Assembly (NCBI GenBank): GCA_028292305.1
Contig: JAQGMQ010000147.1
Location: 1-7,078 of the forward strand
Direction of reading: 5' to 3'
Source of the DNA: Rhodoferax sp.
GTDB lineage: Bacteria > Pseudomonadota > Gammaproteobacteria > Burkholderiales > Burkholderiaceae_C
DNA length: 7,078 nucleotides
A program made the translations under genes and the position numbers. Below are positions 1-6,029 of the stretch, one piece after another; positions within the stretch are counted from its first letter, which is position 1; each line of letters begins with the position of its first letter. The notes beneath the pieces were generated by a model, which made no database searches, had not been told where the DNA came from, and saw only the letters and a list, made by a program, of their open reading frames with translations.

Positions 1-173
1 GCAACCGGGGGCCGAGCCGGCTGCACGACTGCCGTGGAGGCTGGAGGGCGCACGTCCTGGCTGCGATCCTCCACGGGCGCCGGCGTGCGCAGCCCGGATG
101 CGCAGCCCGCGAGCACCGCGACGGCGAGCAGCATCGGCATCCAGTTGCAACACCGTCTCAATCTCTGGGGCAT
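1..173 (-). CDS. nlpD: NlpD-like murein hydrolase activator lipoprotein, N-terminal part only
   Basis: Only the first 57 codons are present; the gene runs off the left edge. The visible peptide starts MPQRLRRCCNWMPMLLAVAV and continues LAGC-ASG. It is a lipoprotein signal peptide with a basic n-region, a hydrophobic core at about residues 12-22, and a lipobox whose lipidated cysteine is residue 24. The residue after the cysteine is Ala, not Asp, which predicts the outer membrane. A Pro/Ala/Val-rich linker follows, as expected before the LysM and M23 domains of NlpD, which would lie outside the window. NlpD-family proteins activate amidases that split septal peptidoglycan. The start lies 13 bp after the pcm stop, so it is probably cotranscribed with surE and pcm. 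Start ATG 173 has a weak GAAAG about 6 nt upstream; in-frame ATGs at residues 12 and 14 would shorten the n-region. The nlpD identity rests on lipoprotein plus surE-pcm context and is not shown by a catalytic-type domain here. Confidence 0.75.
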   Translation of the reverse strand, partial: MPQRLRRCCNWMPMLLAVAVLAGCASGLRTPAPVEDRSQDVRPPASTAVVQPARPPV

Positions 174-186
174 TCGTATCTTTCGG

Positions 187-1017
187 TCAGGCAATGCCTG
201 ATTTTAGAGGGACAAAGTGAACGGCCTCAAGGACAGTCTGCTTCAACTCATGCGTGGTTTTTTGCAGCACGACGAGGGCCTGCCCCCCGCCCGGCATCTG
301 CGTTGGCGCGATGATGCGTCCGCCGGTTGCCAGCTGATCAATCCACGCTTGCGGCACGGCCTCGCCGCCGGCCGCCGCGATGATGCCGGCGTAAGGCGCG
401 CCCTTGGCATAACCCAGCATGCCGTCACCGAACAGCAAGTGCACGTTGGGCAGGCGAAACGGCCGCAGGTTGTCGCGGGCCTTGTCGTGCAGGCCGCGCA
501 ACCGTTCGATGCTGTAGACCTCGCGCGTCAACAGGCTCAGCACCGCGGCCTGGTAACCGCAGCCGGTGCCGATCTCGAGCACGCGCGCCAGCGGCCCGGC
601 CCGCGCGAGTTCGGCGCCGAGCAGCAGCTCGCACATGCGCGCCACCACGTTGGGTTTGGAGATGGTCTGGCCCAGGCCGATCGGCAGGCTGGTGTCTTCA
701 TAGGCCTGGTTGACCAGCGCCGTGTCGACGAAGCGGTGCCGCTCCACCGTGCCCAGGGCCTGCAGCACCGCCGCCGAGCCGATGCCCGACGCCGCCAGGT
801 TGCGCACCATGCGCGCCCTCACCGCGGCCGAATCCATGCCGTGGCCCGACGACATGGCCGGCAGCGCGGGCTGGCGCGGCTTCTGGCCGATGACGCCCTG
901 CCCCACTGCCGTGGTCACTGTCTTCTTGCCGGCCACACTTTTGCCCGCCCCATTTTTGCCGGAAGCGCTGCCCGTCGAGAAATCCAGCCGCGCCGGAAAA
1001 GGGGGACGTTGCGACAT
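187..1017 (-). CDS. pcm: protein-L-isoaspartate O-methyltransferase
   Basis: This cytosolic enzyme uses S-adenosylmethionine to methylate isoaspartyl residues that form in ageing proteins, starting their conversion back to aspartate. The 276-residue product shows the family signature YEDTSLPIGLGQTISKP at 106-122, the SAM-binding motif VLEIGTGCGYQAAVL at 146-160, an acidic segment VYSIER at 167-172, GDG at 197-199, and the typical C-terminal FVPLKSGIA. The E. coli enzyme is about 208 residues; the extra length is an N-terminal tail of roughly 60 residues rich in Gly, Ser, Ala and Lys, before the conserved core begins near residue 62. I chose the ATG at 1017 because it lies 5 bp after the surE stop, suggesting translational coupling; no good Shine-Dalgarno is visible. 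Internal ATGs at residues 55 and 61 would give a product of E. coli-like size and cannot be excluded. The gene lies between surE and nlpD in the classic stationary-phase operon. Confidence 0.95.
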   Translation of the reverse strand: MSQRPPFPARLDFSTGSASGKNGAGKSVAGKKTVTTAVGQGVIGQKPRQPALPAMSSGHGMDSAAVRARMVRNLAASGIGSAAVLQALGTVERHRFVDTALVNQAYEDTSLPIGLGQTISKPNVVARMCELLLGAELARAGPLARVLEIGTGCGYQAAVLSLLTREVYSIERLRGLHDKARDNLRPFRLPNVHLLFGDGMLGYAKGAPYAGIIAAAGGEAVPQAWIDQLATGGRIIAPTQMPGGGQALVVLQKTTHELKQTVLEAVHFVPLKSGIA

Positions 1018-1022
1018 GGCGG

Positions 1023-1817
1023 TCAGGACGCGGCGGGCGGGCTGCCGTCGGCGCCGAGCTCGCCCACCAGCTTGCTGGCCGTCTGCGCCCAATAACGCAG
1101 GTGGTCGTGGTCGGTGAGGTCGACCTTCAGCGGCGTCATGGTCACGTGGCCCAGCTTGGTGGCGTGGAAATCGGTGCCTTCGGAATCGTCCATGGCCGCA
1201 CCCGCGTCGCCGATCCAGTACATGGTTTCGCCGCGCGGGCTGGTCATGGTGATCACCTTCTCGGCCGCGTGGCGGCGGCCCAGGCGGCAAACTTTCATTG
1301 GCTTCAATTCGTCGTACGGCAGGTTAGGGATGTTGACGTTGAGCAGCCAGGGTTTTTCGCCCACCAGTTGCTGCTGCGTCATGCGCTGCACCATTTCACG
1401 CACGATGCGGCCGGCATCGTCGACGTGGCGCCAGCCCTTCTCGGTCTGGGAAAACGCGATGGCCGGCACGCCAAACAGATAACCCTCCATGGCGGCGCCC
1501 ACCGTGCCCGAGTAGATGGTGTCGTCGCCCATGTTGGCGCCGTTGTTGATGCCCGACACCACCAGGTCGGGCCGGTAGCCCAGCAAACCGGTGAGTGCGA
1601 TGTGCACGCAGTCGGCCGGCGTGCCGTTCACATAACGGAAGCCGTTGGCCGCCTGGTGCACGTACAGCGGCTGGGCCAGCGTGAGCGCGTTCGACTTGGC
1701 GCTGTTGTTGTGCTCGGGCGCCACCACCTCGACCTCGGCCACGTCTTTCAGGGCCTCGTAGAGCGCGACGATGCCAGGCGCCTGGAAGCCGTCGTCGTTG
1801 GAAATGAGGATCTTCAT
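1023..1817 (-). CDS. surE: 5'/3'-nucleotidase SurE
   Basis: SurE is a metal-dependent phosphatase that removes phosphate from nucleoside 5'- and 3'-monophosphates and also acts on short polyphosphate; it is cytosolic and linked to stationary-phase survival. The 264-residue product begins MKILISNDDGFQAPGI, with metal ligands D8 and D9. It continues with the conserved HNNSAKSNALT segment (S39) and SGINNGANMGDDTIYSGTVG at 88-107 (N91), so all four expected metal-site residues are present. Length is normal for the family (E. coli about 253). The start at ATG 1817 is fixed by the universal MKILxSNDDG N-terminus, although the frame stays open well upstream. There is no Shine-Dalgarno in the 20 nt before it; the leader is T-rich with an A/C-rich end. 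It is the first gene of the leftward surE-pcm-nlpD operon. The last 10 or so residues (Gly/Ala/Ser/Pro) are a nonconserved tail. Confidence 0.97.
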   Translation of the reverse strand: MKILISNDDGFQAPGIVALYEALKDVAEVEVVAPEHNNSAKSNALTLAQPLYVHQAANGFRYVNGTPADCVHIALTGLLGYRPDLVVSGINNGANMGDDTIYSGTVGAAMEGYLFGVPAIAFSQTEKGWRHVDDAGRIVREMVQRMTQQQLVGEKPWLLNVNIPNLPYDELKPMKVCRLGRRHAAEKVITMTSPRGETMYWIGDAGAAMDDSEGTDFHATKLGHVTMTPLKVDLTDHDHLRYWAQTASKLVGELGADGSPPAAS

Positions 1818-1838
1818 TGCGTGTAAAAAAGTGTTGGC

Positions 1839-1867
1839 ATTGTAGGCGGCACCACGGGCCAGAAAGC
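1839..1867 (-). promoter_or_regulatory. candidate sigma70 promoter of the surE operon
   Basis: On the minus strand TACAAT (1844-1839) matches the -10 consensus at five of six positions and would place transcription start near 1832, about 15 nt before the surE ATG. The -35 region about 16-17 bp upstream (CTTTCT/GCTTTC around 1861-1867) matches TTGACA poorly. The assignment is an inference from the hexamer and its position; a promoter further upstream is also possible. Confidence 0.4.
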
Positions 1868-1979
1868 CCGCCGGAACAAGGCCCCGACATGGGCCTGATG
1901 CGCCATCATGCACCGCGGCGCCGGTCACGCCAGCGACAAAACCCGCGCCTGCCGACGCACGCCGCAGCGAGTCGCCCCC

Positions 1980-1985
1980 TATCAT
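1980..1985 (+). promoter_or_regulatory. weak -10-like hexamer before the quinone oxidoreductase gene
   Basis: TATCAT lies 25 nt before the ATG of the rightward oxidoreductase gene and matches TATAAT at five positions. No convincing -35 element sits 16-18 bp upstream (around 1956-1963, GC-rich). The 193-bp divergent spacer 1818-2010 must hold the promoters of both flanking genes, but I see no clear operator in it. Confidence 0.25.
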
Positions 1986-2000
1986 GGGCGCACATCCACC

Positions 2001-2004
2001 GGAG
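2001..2004 (+). promoter_or_regulatory. ribosome binding site that fixes the oxidoreductase start
   Basis: GGAG, followed by a 6-nt A-rich spacer, precedes the ATG at 2011. This favours 2011 over the in-frame ATG at 1984, which has no Shine-Dalgarno and would add nine residues not expected in this family. Confidence 0.75.
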
Positions 2005-2010
2005 ACAAAA

Positions 2011-2994
2011 ATGCATGCATGGCTTTGTGAAAACCCCGTGGGCGTCGACGCCCTGTCCTGGCAAGAGTTGCCCACCCCCGAGCCCGCGGCCGGCCAGGTG
2101 CGCATCGCCATCAAGGCGGCCAGCCTGAACTTTCCCGACCTCTTGATCGTGCAGAACAAATACCAGCTGAAGCCGCCGCTGCCGTTCGTGCCCGGCTCCG
2201 AATACGCGGGCGTCGTCGAAGCCATCGGCCCCGGCGTGACACAGCTGCGGCTAGGCCAGAACGTGGCCTGCCTCGCCGGCACCGGCGGCTTTGCCACCCA
2301 CGTGGTGGCCGAGGCCGCGCAGTGCCTGCCCCTGCCCGATGGCTTCCCGCCGGTGGACGCCGCGGCCTTCATCATGATCTACGCCACCTCGTACCACGCG
2401 CTGGTCGACCGCGCGCAGCTGAAGGCCGGCGAGACGGTGCTGATCCTTGGCGCGGCCGGCGGCGTGGGCACCTCGGCCATACAGATCGCCAAGGCTGTGG
2501 GCGCCCGCGTAATCGCCGCCGCTTCCACCGACGAAAAATGCGCGCTGTGCAAGACGCTCGGCGCCGATGCCACCATCAACTACGGCGGCGACAACTTCGC
2601 CAAACTGCGCGACGAGATCAAGACCCTGACCGACGGCAAGGGCCCGAACGTCATCTACGACCCGGTGGGCGACAAATTCGCCGAGCCGGCGTTCCGTTCC
2701 ATCGCCTGGCGCGGTCGGTATCTGGTGGTGGGCTTTGCCGCGGGCAACATCCCGGCGTTGCCGTTCAACCTGGCGCTGCTGAAGGGCGCGTCCATCGTCG
2801 GCGTGTCGTGGGGCGGCTTCGCCAAGCAGGAGCCCAAGGCCGCCGCGGCCTCGCTCGGTGAACTGGCGCATTGGTATGCCCAGGGCAAGATCAAGCCGGT
2901 GATCGACCGCACCATGCCGATGGCCGAACTGAAGGCCGCCTACGCGCGCATGGGCTCGCGTGAGGTGAAGGGCAAGCTGGTGATGGTGAACTAG
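2011..2994 (+). CDS. zinc-free NADPH:quinone oxidoreductase family protein (MDR superfamily)
   Basis: The 327-residue product has the two-domain layout of medium-chain dehydrogenases/reductases of the quinone-reductase (zeta-crystallin, QOR) branch. The N-terminal GroES-like domain includes LNFPDLL (39-45) and PFVPGSEYAGVVEAIGPGV (58-76). The nucleotide-binding Rossmann domain has LILGAAGGVGTSAIQIAK at 144-161, the AAGGVG form typical of NADPH-using QOR-type enzymes. The cysteine cluster and zinc ligands of alcohol dehydrogenases are absent, so the protein should be zinc-independent. The C-terminus ends with a typical REVKGKLVMVN. Such enzymes reduce quinones or other alpha,beta-unsaturated carbonyls with NADPH in the cytosol; the exact substrate cannot be read from sequence, and an enoyl- or acryloyl-reductase role is possible. 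It is monocistronic as far as seen: divergent from surE and convergent with the c-di-GMP gene. Confidence 0.92.
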   Translation: MHAWLCENPVGVDALSWQELPTPEPAAGQVRIAIKAASLNFPDLLIVQNKYQLKPPLPFVPGSEYAGVVEAIGPGVTQLRLGQNVACLAGTGGFATHVVAEAAQCLPLPDGFPPVDAAAFIMIYATSYHALVDRAQLKAGETVLILGAAGGVGTSAIQIAKAVGARVIAAASTDEKCALCKTLGADATINYGGDNFAKLRDEIKTLTDGKGPNVIYDPVGDKFAEPAFRSIAWRGRYLVVGFAAGNIPALPFNLALLKGASIVGVSWGGFAKQEPKAAAASLGELAHWYAQGKIKPVIDRTMPMAELKAAYARMGSREVKGKLVMVN

Positions 2995-3007
2995 GCCCCC
3001 GGGCTTT

Positions 3008-3028
3008 GCACTGCGCTTCGCTGCGTGT
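3008..3028. other. imperfect hairpin in the convergent gene spacer
   Basis: The 80-bp gap 2995-3074 between two convergent genes contains an imperfect stem-loop: GCAC pairs with GTGT (one G-T wobble) and an inner GCG pairs with CGC around a CTT loop, separated by an asymmetric internal loop. No T tract follows on either strand, so it is not a canonical Rho-independent terminator. I see no better terminator in the gap, so termination may be Rho-dependent or unresolved. Confidence 0.25.
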
Positions 3029-3074
3029 CATTCGCCCCAGGTCCAGGTGCGGCGGGCAGAAGCGGCCGCGAGGT

Positions 3075-5672
3075 TCAGCCCGTAAAACTCGAAGGCCGCA
3101 GGCTCTGAAGTCTCTCGGCGAAGACTTCGGGCCGAAGCGGACGGTCGAAGTGGTAGCCCTGTGCATAGGTGCACTGCAGATGCCGCAGGCGCTGCGCCAC
3201 TTCTTCGGTCTCCACGCCCTCGGCCAGCACGGCCAGGCCCAGGCTCAGCGCAAGTGAGATGACGCCGCGCACGATGGCCGCGTTGTCGGGGTCGTCGATC
3301 AGGTCGCGCACGAACGACTGGTCGATCTTGATCTTGTCGAACTTGATGCGGCGCAGGTAGGCGAAGCTCGAATACCCGGTGCCGAAGTCGTCGATGGACA
3401 GCTTCACGCCAAGCGCCTTGAGCCGGCGCAGCACCGTCATCACAGCCTCGCCGTCGTGCAGCAGCACACTCTCGGTGAGTTCCAGCTCGAGCCGGTCGGG
3501 CGAAATGCCCGAGATGGCCAGCGCCTCTTCCACCTGGCCCAGCACCACGCCGCGGTGAAACTGGCGTGCCGACAAATTCACCGACATCATGAGTTCGGGA
3601 TGACCCGCGTCATGCCAGGCGCGCAGTTGCAGCGCCGCCTTCTTCAGCACCAGGCCACCCAGGGCTTCGATCAGCCCGCAGTCTTCGGCGATGGGGATGA
3701 ACAGGCCGGGTGGAATGCTGCCGCGCTCCGGGTGGTCCCAGCGGCACAAGGCCTCGGTGCCCACGATGCGCCCGCTCGGCAGGTGGATCAGCGGTTGGTA
3801 TTCGAGCCGCAGCGTGTCGGACTCGATGGCCGTGCGCAGCGCCGACTCGATGCGCAGGCGCTCCAGCGCGGCCTCGTTCATGGTGGCGTTGGCGAACTGG
3901 TAAGTGCCGCGGCCGAGGCGCTTGGCCGCATACAGCGCCGAGTCGGCCCGGCCGAACAAGGTGTCGAACTGCTCGCCGTCCGACGGGAACATGGCGATGC
4001 CGGCCGAGATCGACACATTCACCGGCAGGTCGGCCAGCGTCATGGTCTGGCCCACGGATTCCGTCAGCGAGGTCACCATGTGCGCCGCTTCGGCCGTGCC
4101 CTGCACGTTGCGCACCAGGATCAAAAATTCGTCACCGCTCAGCCGGCCGACGATGGTGCGTTCGTCGCCCACCTGGCGCAGCCGGGTGCCGACTTCGCGC
4201 AGCAGCTGGTCGCCCGCGGCATGGCCGAGCGAATCGTTGAGCGTCTTGAAGTTGTCCACGTCGACCACGATCAGAGCCACCTGTTCGCGGGTCGACGCCG
4301 CGTGCTTCAACACCAATGTGGAGCGCAAGGCGGTCTGGGCTCGATTGGGCAGGCCGGTGATCAGGTCCTGGCTCGACAGGTAGGCGATCTTTTCCTCGGC
4401 GGCCTTGCGCGAGCTCAGGTCGGAGAACGAGGCCACGTAGTGCGTGATCTCGCCGTGCGCGCGCTGGTGCAGCGCCGACAGGCTCATCCACTGCGGATAC
4501 ACCTCGCCATTCTTGCGCCGGTTCCAGATCTCGCCAGCCCAGCGGCCTTCTTCGTTGAGCGTCTTCCACAGGGCCTGAAAAAACTCGGGGCCGTGTTGGC
4601 CGGAAGCCAGCATGCCGGGGTCGCGCCCCAGCACCTCGTTGGCCTGGTAGCCGGTGATCTCGGAAAACGCCCCGTTCACCATGATGATGCGGTTGCGTTC
4701 GTCGGTGATGATGATGCCGTCGGTGCTCTGCTCCAGCACCCGGCCGGCCAGCTCGAGCTTGGTGGCGGCGATGCGCTGGTCGGTGATGTCGCGGCGTACC
4801 ACCAACAGGTGCAGGCGCTGGCCACGCCGGCCGAAGGTGGGCACCCGCACCACGTCGAACGAGCGGATGTTGCCCTGCCCGTCGTCGGCCGTTTCCTGCA
4901 TGTGCGAGGCGCGGCCCGACTGCCAGGTGGCCTCTTCGGCCAGCGCGCTGTGGCGCAGGCCCACGCTGGCCGGGTGGTTGCGGTTGGCGATGTCCAGGTT
5001 GGTGTAGCCGTAGGCCTCCTGCTCGGTCAGGCCCAGCACCGCCCGCGCCGCGGGGTTGGTCAGCAGCCAGCGGCTTTCGCCGTCCTTCAGGTAGACCATG
5101 TCGGGCAGGTGGCGGAACACCGAATTGAGGAGCTTGTCGCGGTCGCGCAGCAAGCGGTCGGCCTGGGAGCGGGCGGTGACGTCGAGCCCGGTCCACCACA
5201 CCTCGCCGCGGCCCTCGCCGGAATGCAGGCCTTCCATCGCCGACCAGGCGATGCGCCGCTTTTCGCCCGACTTGGTGGTCAGCGTCCACTCCATGTTTCG
5301 GAAGTCGGGCTTCATCTCGGTCAGATCGGCCAGCTTGCGCGCCAGGTACACCGGCTCGGGGTAGAGCAGTTGCAGCGCGCCGGGGTTGCCGACGATTTCT
5401 TCGCTGCGGTAGCCGGTGAGCCGTTCACATTCGCGGTTCCAGAAGACGAAGTTCTTGCCCGCGCCGAGGTCGAGCGCGCTGACCATCACCGGCAGGCGGT
5501 TCAGCACATCCAGCACCTGCTGGGCCACCGGCGCGCCAGCCGCGTCGCGGCCCAGCGTGTCCAGGATCAGGTCGCCACTGTCCAGATAGAAATGCTCGCC
5601 CGTGTGGAAGCCTTCGGTGTTGATCACCGTTGGGATCACTTTTGGATAAGGGCTCGAAGATTCGGATTCCAC
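3075..5672 (-). CDS. PAS-PAS-PAS-GGDEF-EAL cyclic-di-GMP signalling protein
   Basis: The 865-residue soluble product combines three PAS sensor domains (roughly 55-165, 181-300 and 310-425) with a GGDEF domain (about 425-595) and a C-terminal EAL domain (about 605-860). The GGDEF signature is SGDEF at 512-516, with DVDNFKTLNDSLGHAAGDQLL upstream; the RxxD inhibitory site expected at 503-506 is absent (DERT). The EAL domain keeps all expected catalytic segments: E640-A-L, SVNLSARQF (N699), LELTES (730-735), DDFGTGYSS (D761, D762), KID (K782), AEGVET (817-822) and QGY (838-840). c-di-GMP phosphodiesterase activity is therefore likely; cyclase activity is possible, or GTP binding may tune the EAL domain. 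No membrane segment is seen. Start: GTG 5672 has AGGA 7 nt upstream. An ATG at 5795 would add 41 residues with rare codons (AGG, CGA, ACA, ATT) and no Shine-Dalgarno, so it is less likely. Confidence 0.93.
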   Translation of the reverse strand: MESESSSPYPKVIPTVINTEGFHTGEHFYLDSGDLILDTLGRDAAGAPVAQQVLDVLNRLPVMVSALDLGAGKNFVFWNRECERLTGYRSEEIVGNPGALQLLYPEPVYLARKLADLTEMKPDFRNMEWTLTTKSGEKRRIAWSAMEGLHSGEGRGEVWWTGLDVTARSQADRLLRDRDKLLNSVFRHLPDMVYLKDGESRWLLTNPAARAVLGLTEQEAYGYTNLDIANRNHPASVGLRHSALAEEATWQSGRASHMQETADDGQGNIRSFDVVRVPTFGRRGQRLHLLVVRRDITDQRIAATKLELAGRVLEQSTDGIIITDERNRIIMVNGAFSEITGYQANEVLGRDPGMLASGQHGPEFFQALWKTLNEEGRWAGEIWNRRKNGEVYPQWMSLSALHQRAHGEITHYVASFSDLSSRKAAEEKIAYLSSQDLITGLPNRAQTALRSTLVLKHAASTREQVALIVVDVDNFKTLNDSLGHAAGDQLLREVGTRLRQVGDERTIVGRLSGDEFLILVRNVQGTAEAAHMVTSLTESVGQTMTLADLPVNVSISAGIAMFPSDGEQFDTLFGRADSALYAAKRLGRGTYQFANATMNEAALERLRIESALRTAIESDTLRLEYQPLIHLPSGRIVGTEALCRWDHPERGSIPPGLFIPIAEDCGLIEALGGLVLKKAALQLRAWHDAGHPELMMSVNLSARQFHRGVVLGQVEEALAISGISPDRLELELTESVLLHDGEAVMTVLRRLKALGVKLSIDDFGTGYSSFAYLRRIKFDKIKIDQSFVRDLIDDPDNAAIVRGVISLALSLGLAVLAEGVETEEVAQRLRHLQCTYAQGYHFDRPLRPEVFAERLQSLRPSSFTG

Positions 5673-5679
5673 ACGTGTG

Positions 5680-5683
5680 TCCT
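5680..5683 (-). promoter_or_regulatory. ribosome binding site supporting a GTG start
   Basis: On the minus strand AGGA is followed by 7 nt and then GTG GAA TCC. This is the only good Shine-Dalgarno near the 5' end of the PAS-GGDEF-EAL gene and is the main reason for preferring the GTG at 5672 over the upstream ATG at 5795. Confidence 0.55.
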
Positions 5684-5834
5684 GGGGGGCCTGGTTAGCA
5701 ATTTTCTGAAAAAAGATTCGCCCCACCTTGCTGGCCCTGTCCTGCCCCGCGACGAGCAGGAAAGTAGACAGCAGCACGGGGCAACGGCACTTCATTCGCG
5801 CACAAACTGCGCCAATGGAGAACTCGACGGGTCC

Positions 5835-5860
5835 ATATTAGTGCATGTACAGGCTGTTAA
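5835..5860 (-). promoter_or_regulatory. weak candidate promoter of the c-di-GMP gene
   Basis: On the minus strand TTAACA (5860-5855) and TAATAT (5840-5835) resemble -35 and -10 boxes, but the spacer is only 14 bp, shorter than the usual 16-18. If used, the leader to the GTG start would be about 155 nt. This is the most AT-rich patch in an otherwise GC-rich spacer, which is the main support. Confidence 0.25.
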
Positions 5861-5997
5861 GCCGGTTTCGCCGCACACAGCTGTCAGGTGCCCCCCGCAA
5901 AACTGACGGGTTTTACCGGGCGCGGCCGGTGCGGCGTGGCCCGGCGGTGCCGGCCGGCAGTGTTTGCCGCAAAACTTTCCAGCGCCGGCCAGGGCTA

Positions 5998-6023
5998 CCG
6001 CCTGTTGGCGGGCGCGGCCCCGC
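5998..6023 (-). terminator. hairpins just after the methyltransferase stop, possible 3' end
   Basis: Two alternative, overlapping stem-loops lie 7-32 nt downstream of the methyltransferase TGA on the minus strand: GCGGG/CCCGC around a 6-nt loop (6023-6008) and CCGCC-AACA-GGCGG (6011-5998). Neither is followed by a T run, so this is at best a non-canonical or Rho-assisted end. Confidence 0.2.
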
Positions 6024-6029
6024 GTTCTA

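Larger units (their letters stand above)
5684..6029. other. GC-rich spacer with repeats and hairpins, no gene
   Basis: This spacer of about 350 bp lies between the start of the c-di-GMP gene and the end of the methyltransferase gene, both leftward. Open frames through it are shadows without coding character. It holds two copies of CCGCAAAACT (5895-5904 and 5967-5976, 72 bp apart), a nested dyad CCGGGC/GCCCGG (5917-5922 with 5939-5944) enclosing GCCG-gtg-CGGC, and a perfect 12-bp palindrome TGCCGGCCGGCA (5948-5959). The left half should contain the promoter and leader of the c-di-GMP gene. I recognise no RNA family here. Confidence 0.5.

Noticed and set aside
217..1095. Plus-strand open frame opposite pcm, preceded by a GAGGGACAAAG purine run
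   Set aside because: It overlaps pcm motifs on the other strand entirely, and its product is a His/Arg/Gln-rich shadow. The purine run lies inside the pcm 3' end.
1818..2375. Upstream extension of the surE frame by 186 codons
   Set aside because: The SurE family starts at MKILxSNDDG. The extension runs through the divergent promoter region and antisense to the oxidoreductase gene.
2995..3004. GCCCCCGGGC after the oxidoreductase stop, considered as a terminator
   Set aside because: The dyad leaves only a 2-nt loop with four pairs, or three pairs with a 4-nt loop, and is followed by only three T residues; too weak to call.
3456..5906. A very long plus-strand open frame (816 codons) opposite the c-di-GMP gene
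   Set aside because: It is antisense to a protein with three PAS domains and full GGDEF/EAL motifs. Its translation is rich in His, Gln, Arg and Ala with no domain, the usual shadow of GC-rich coding DNA.
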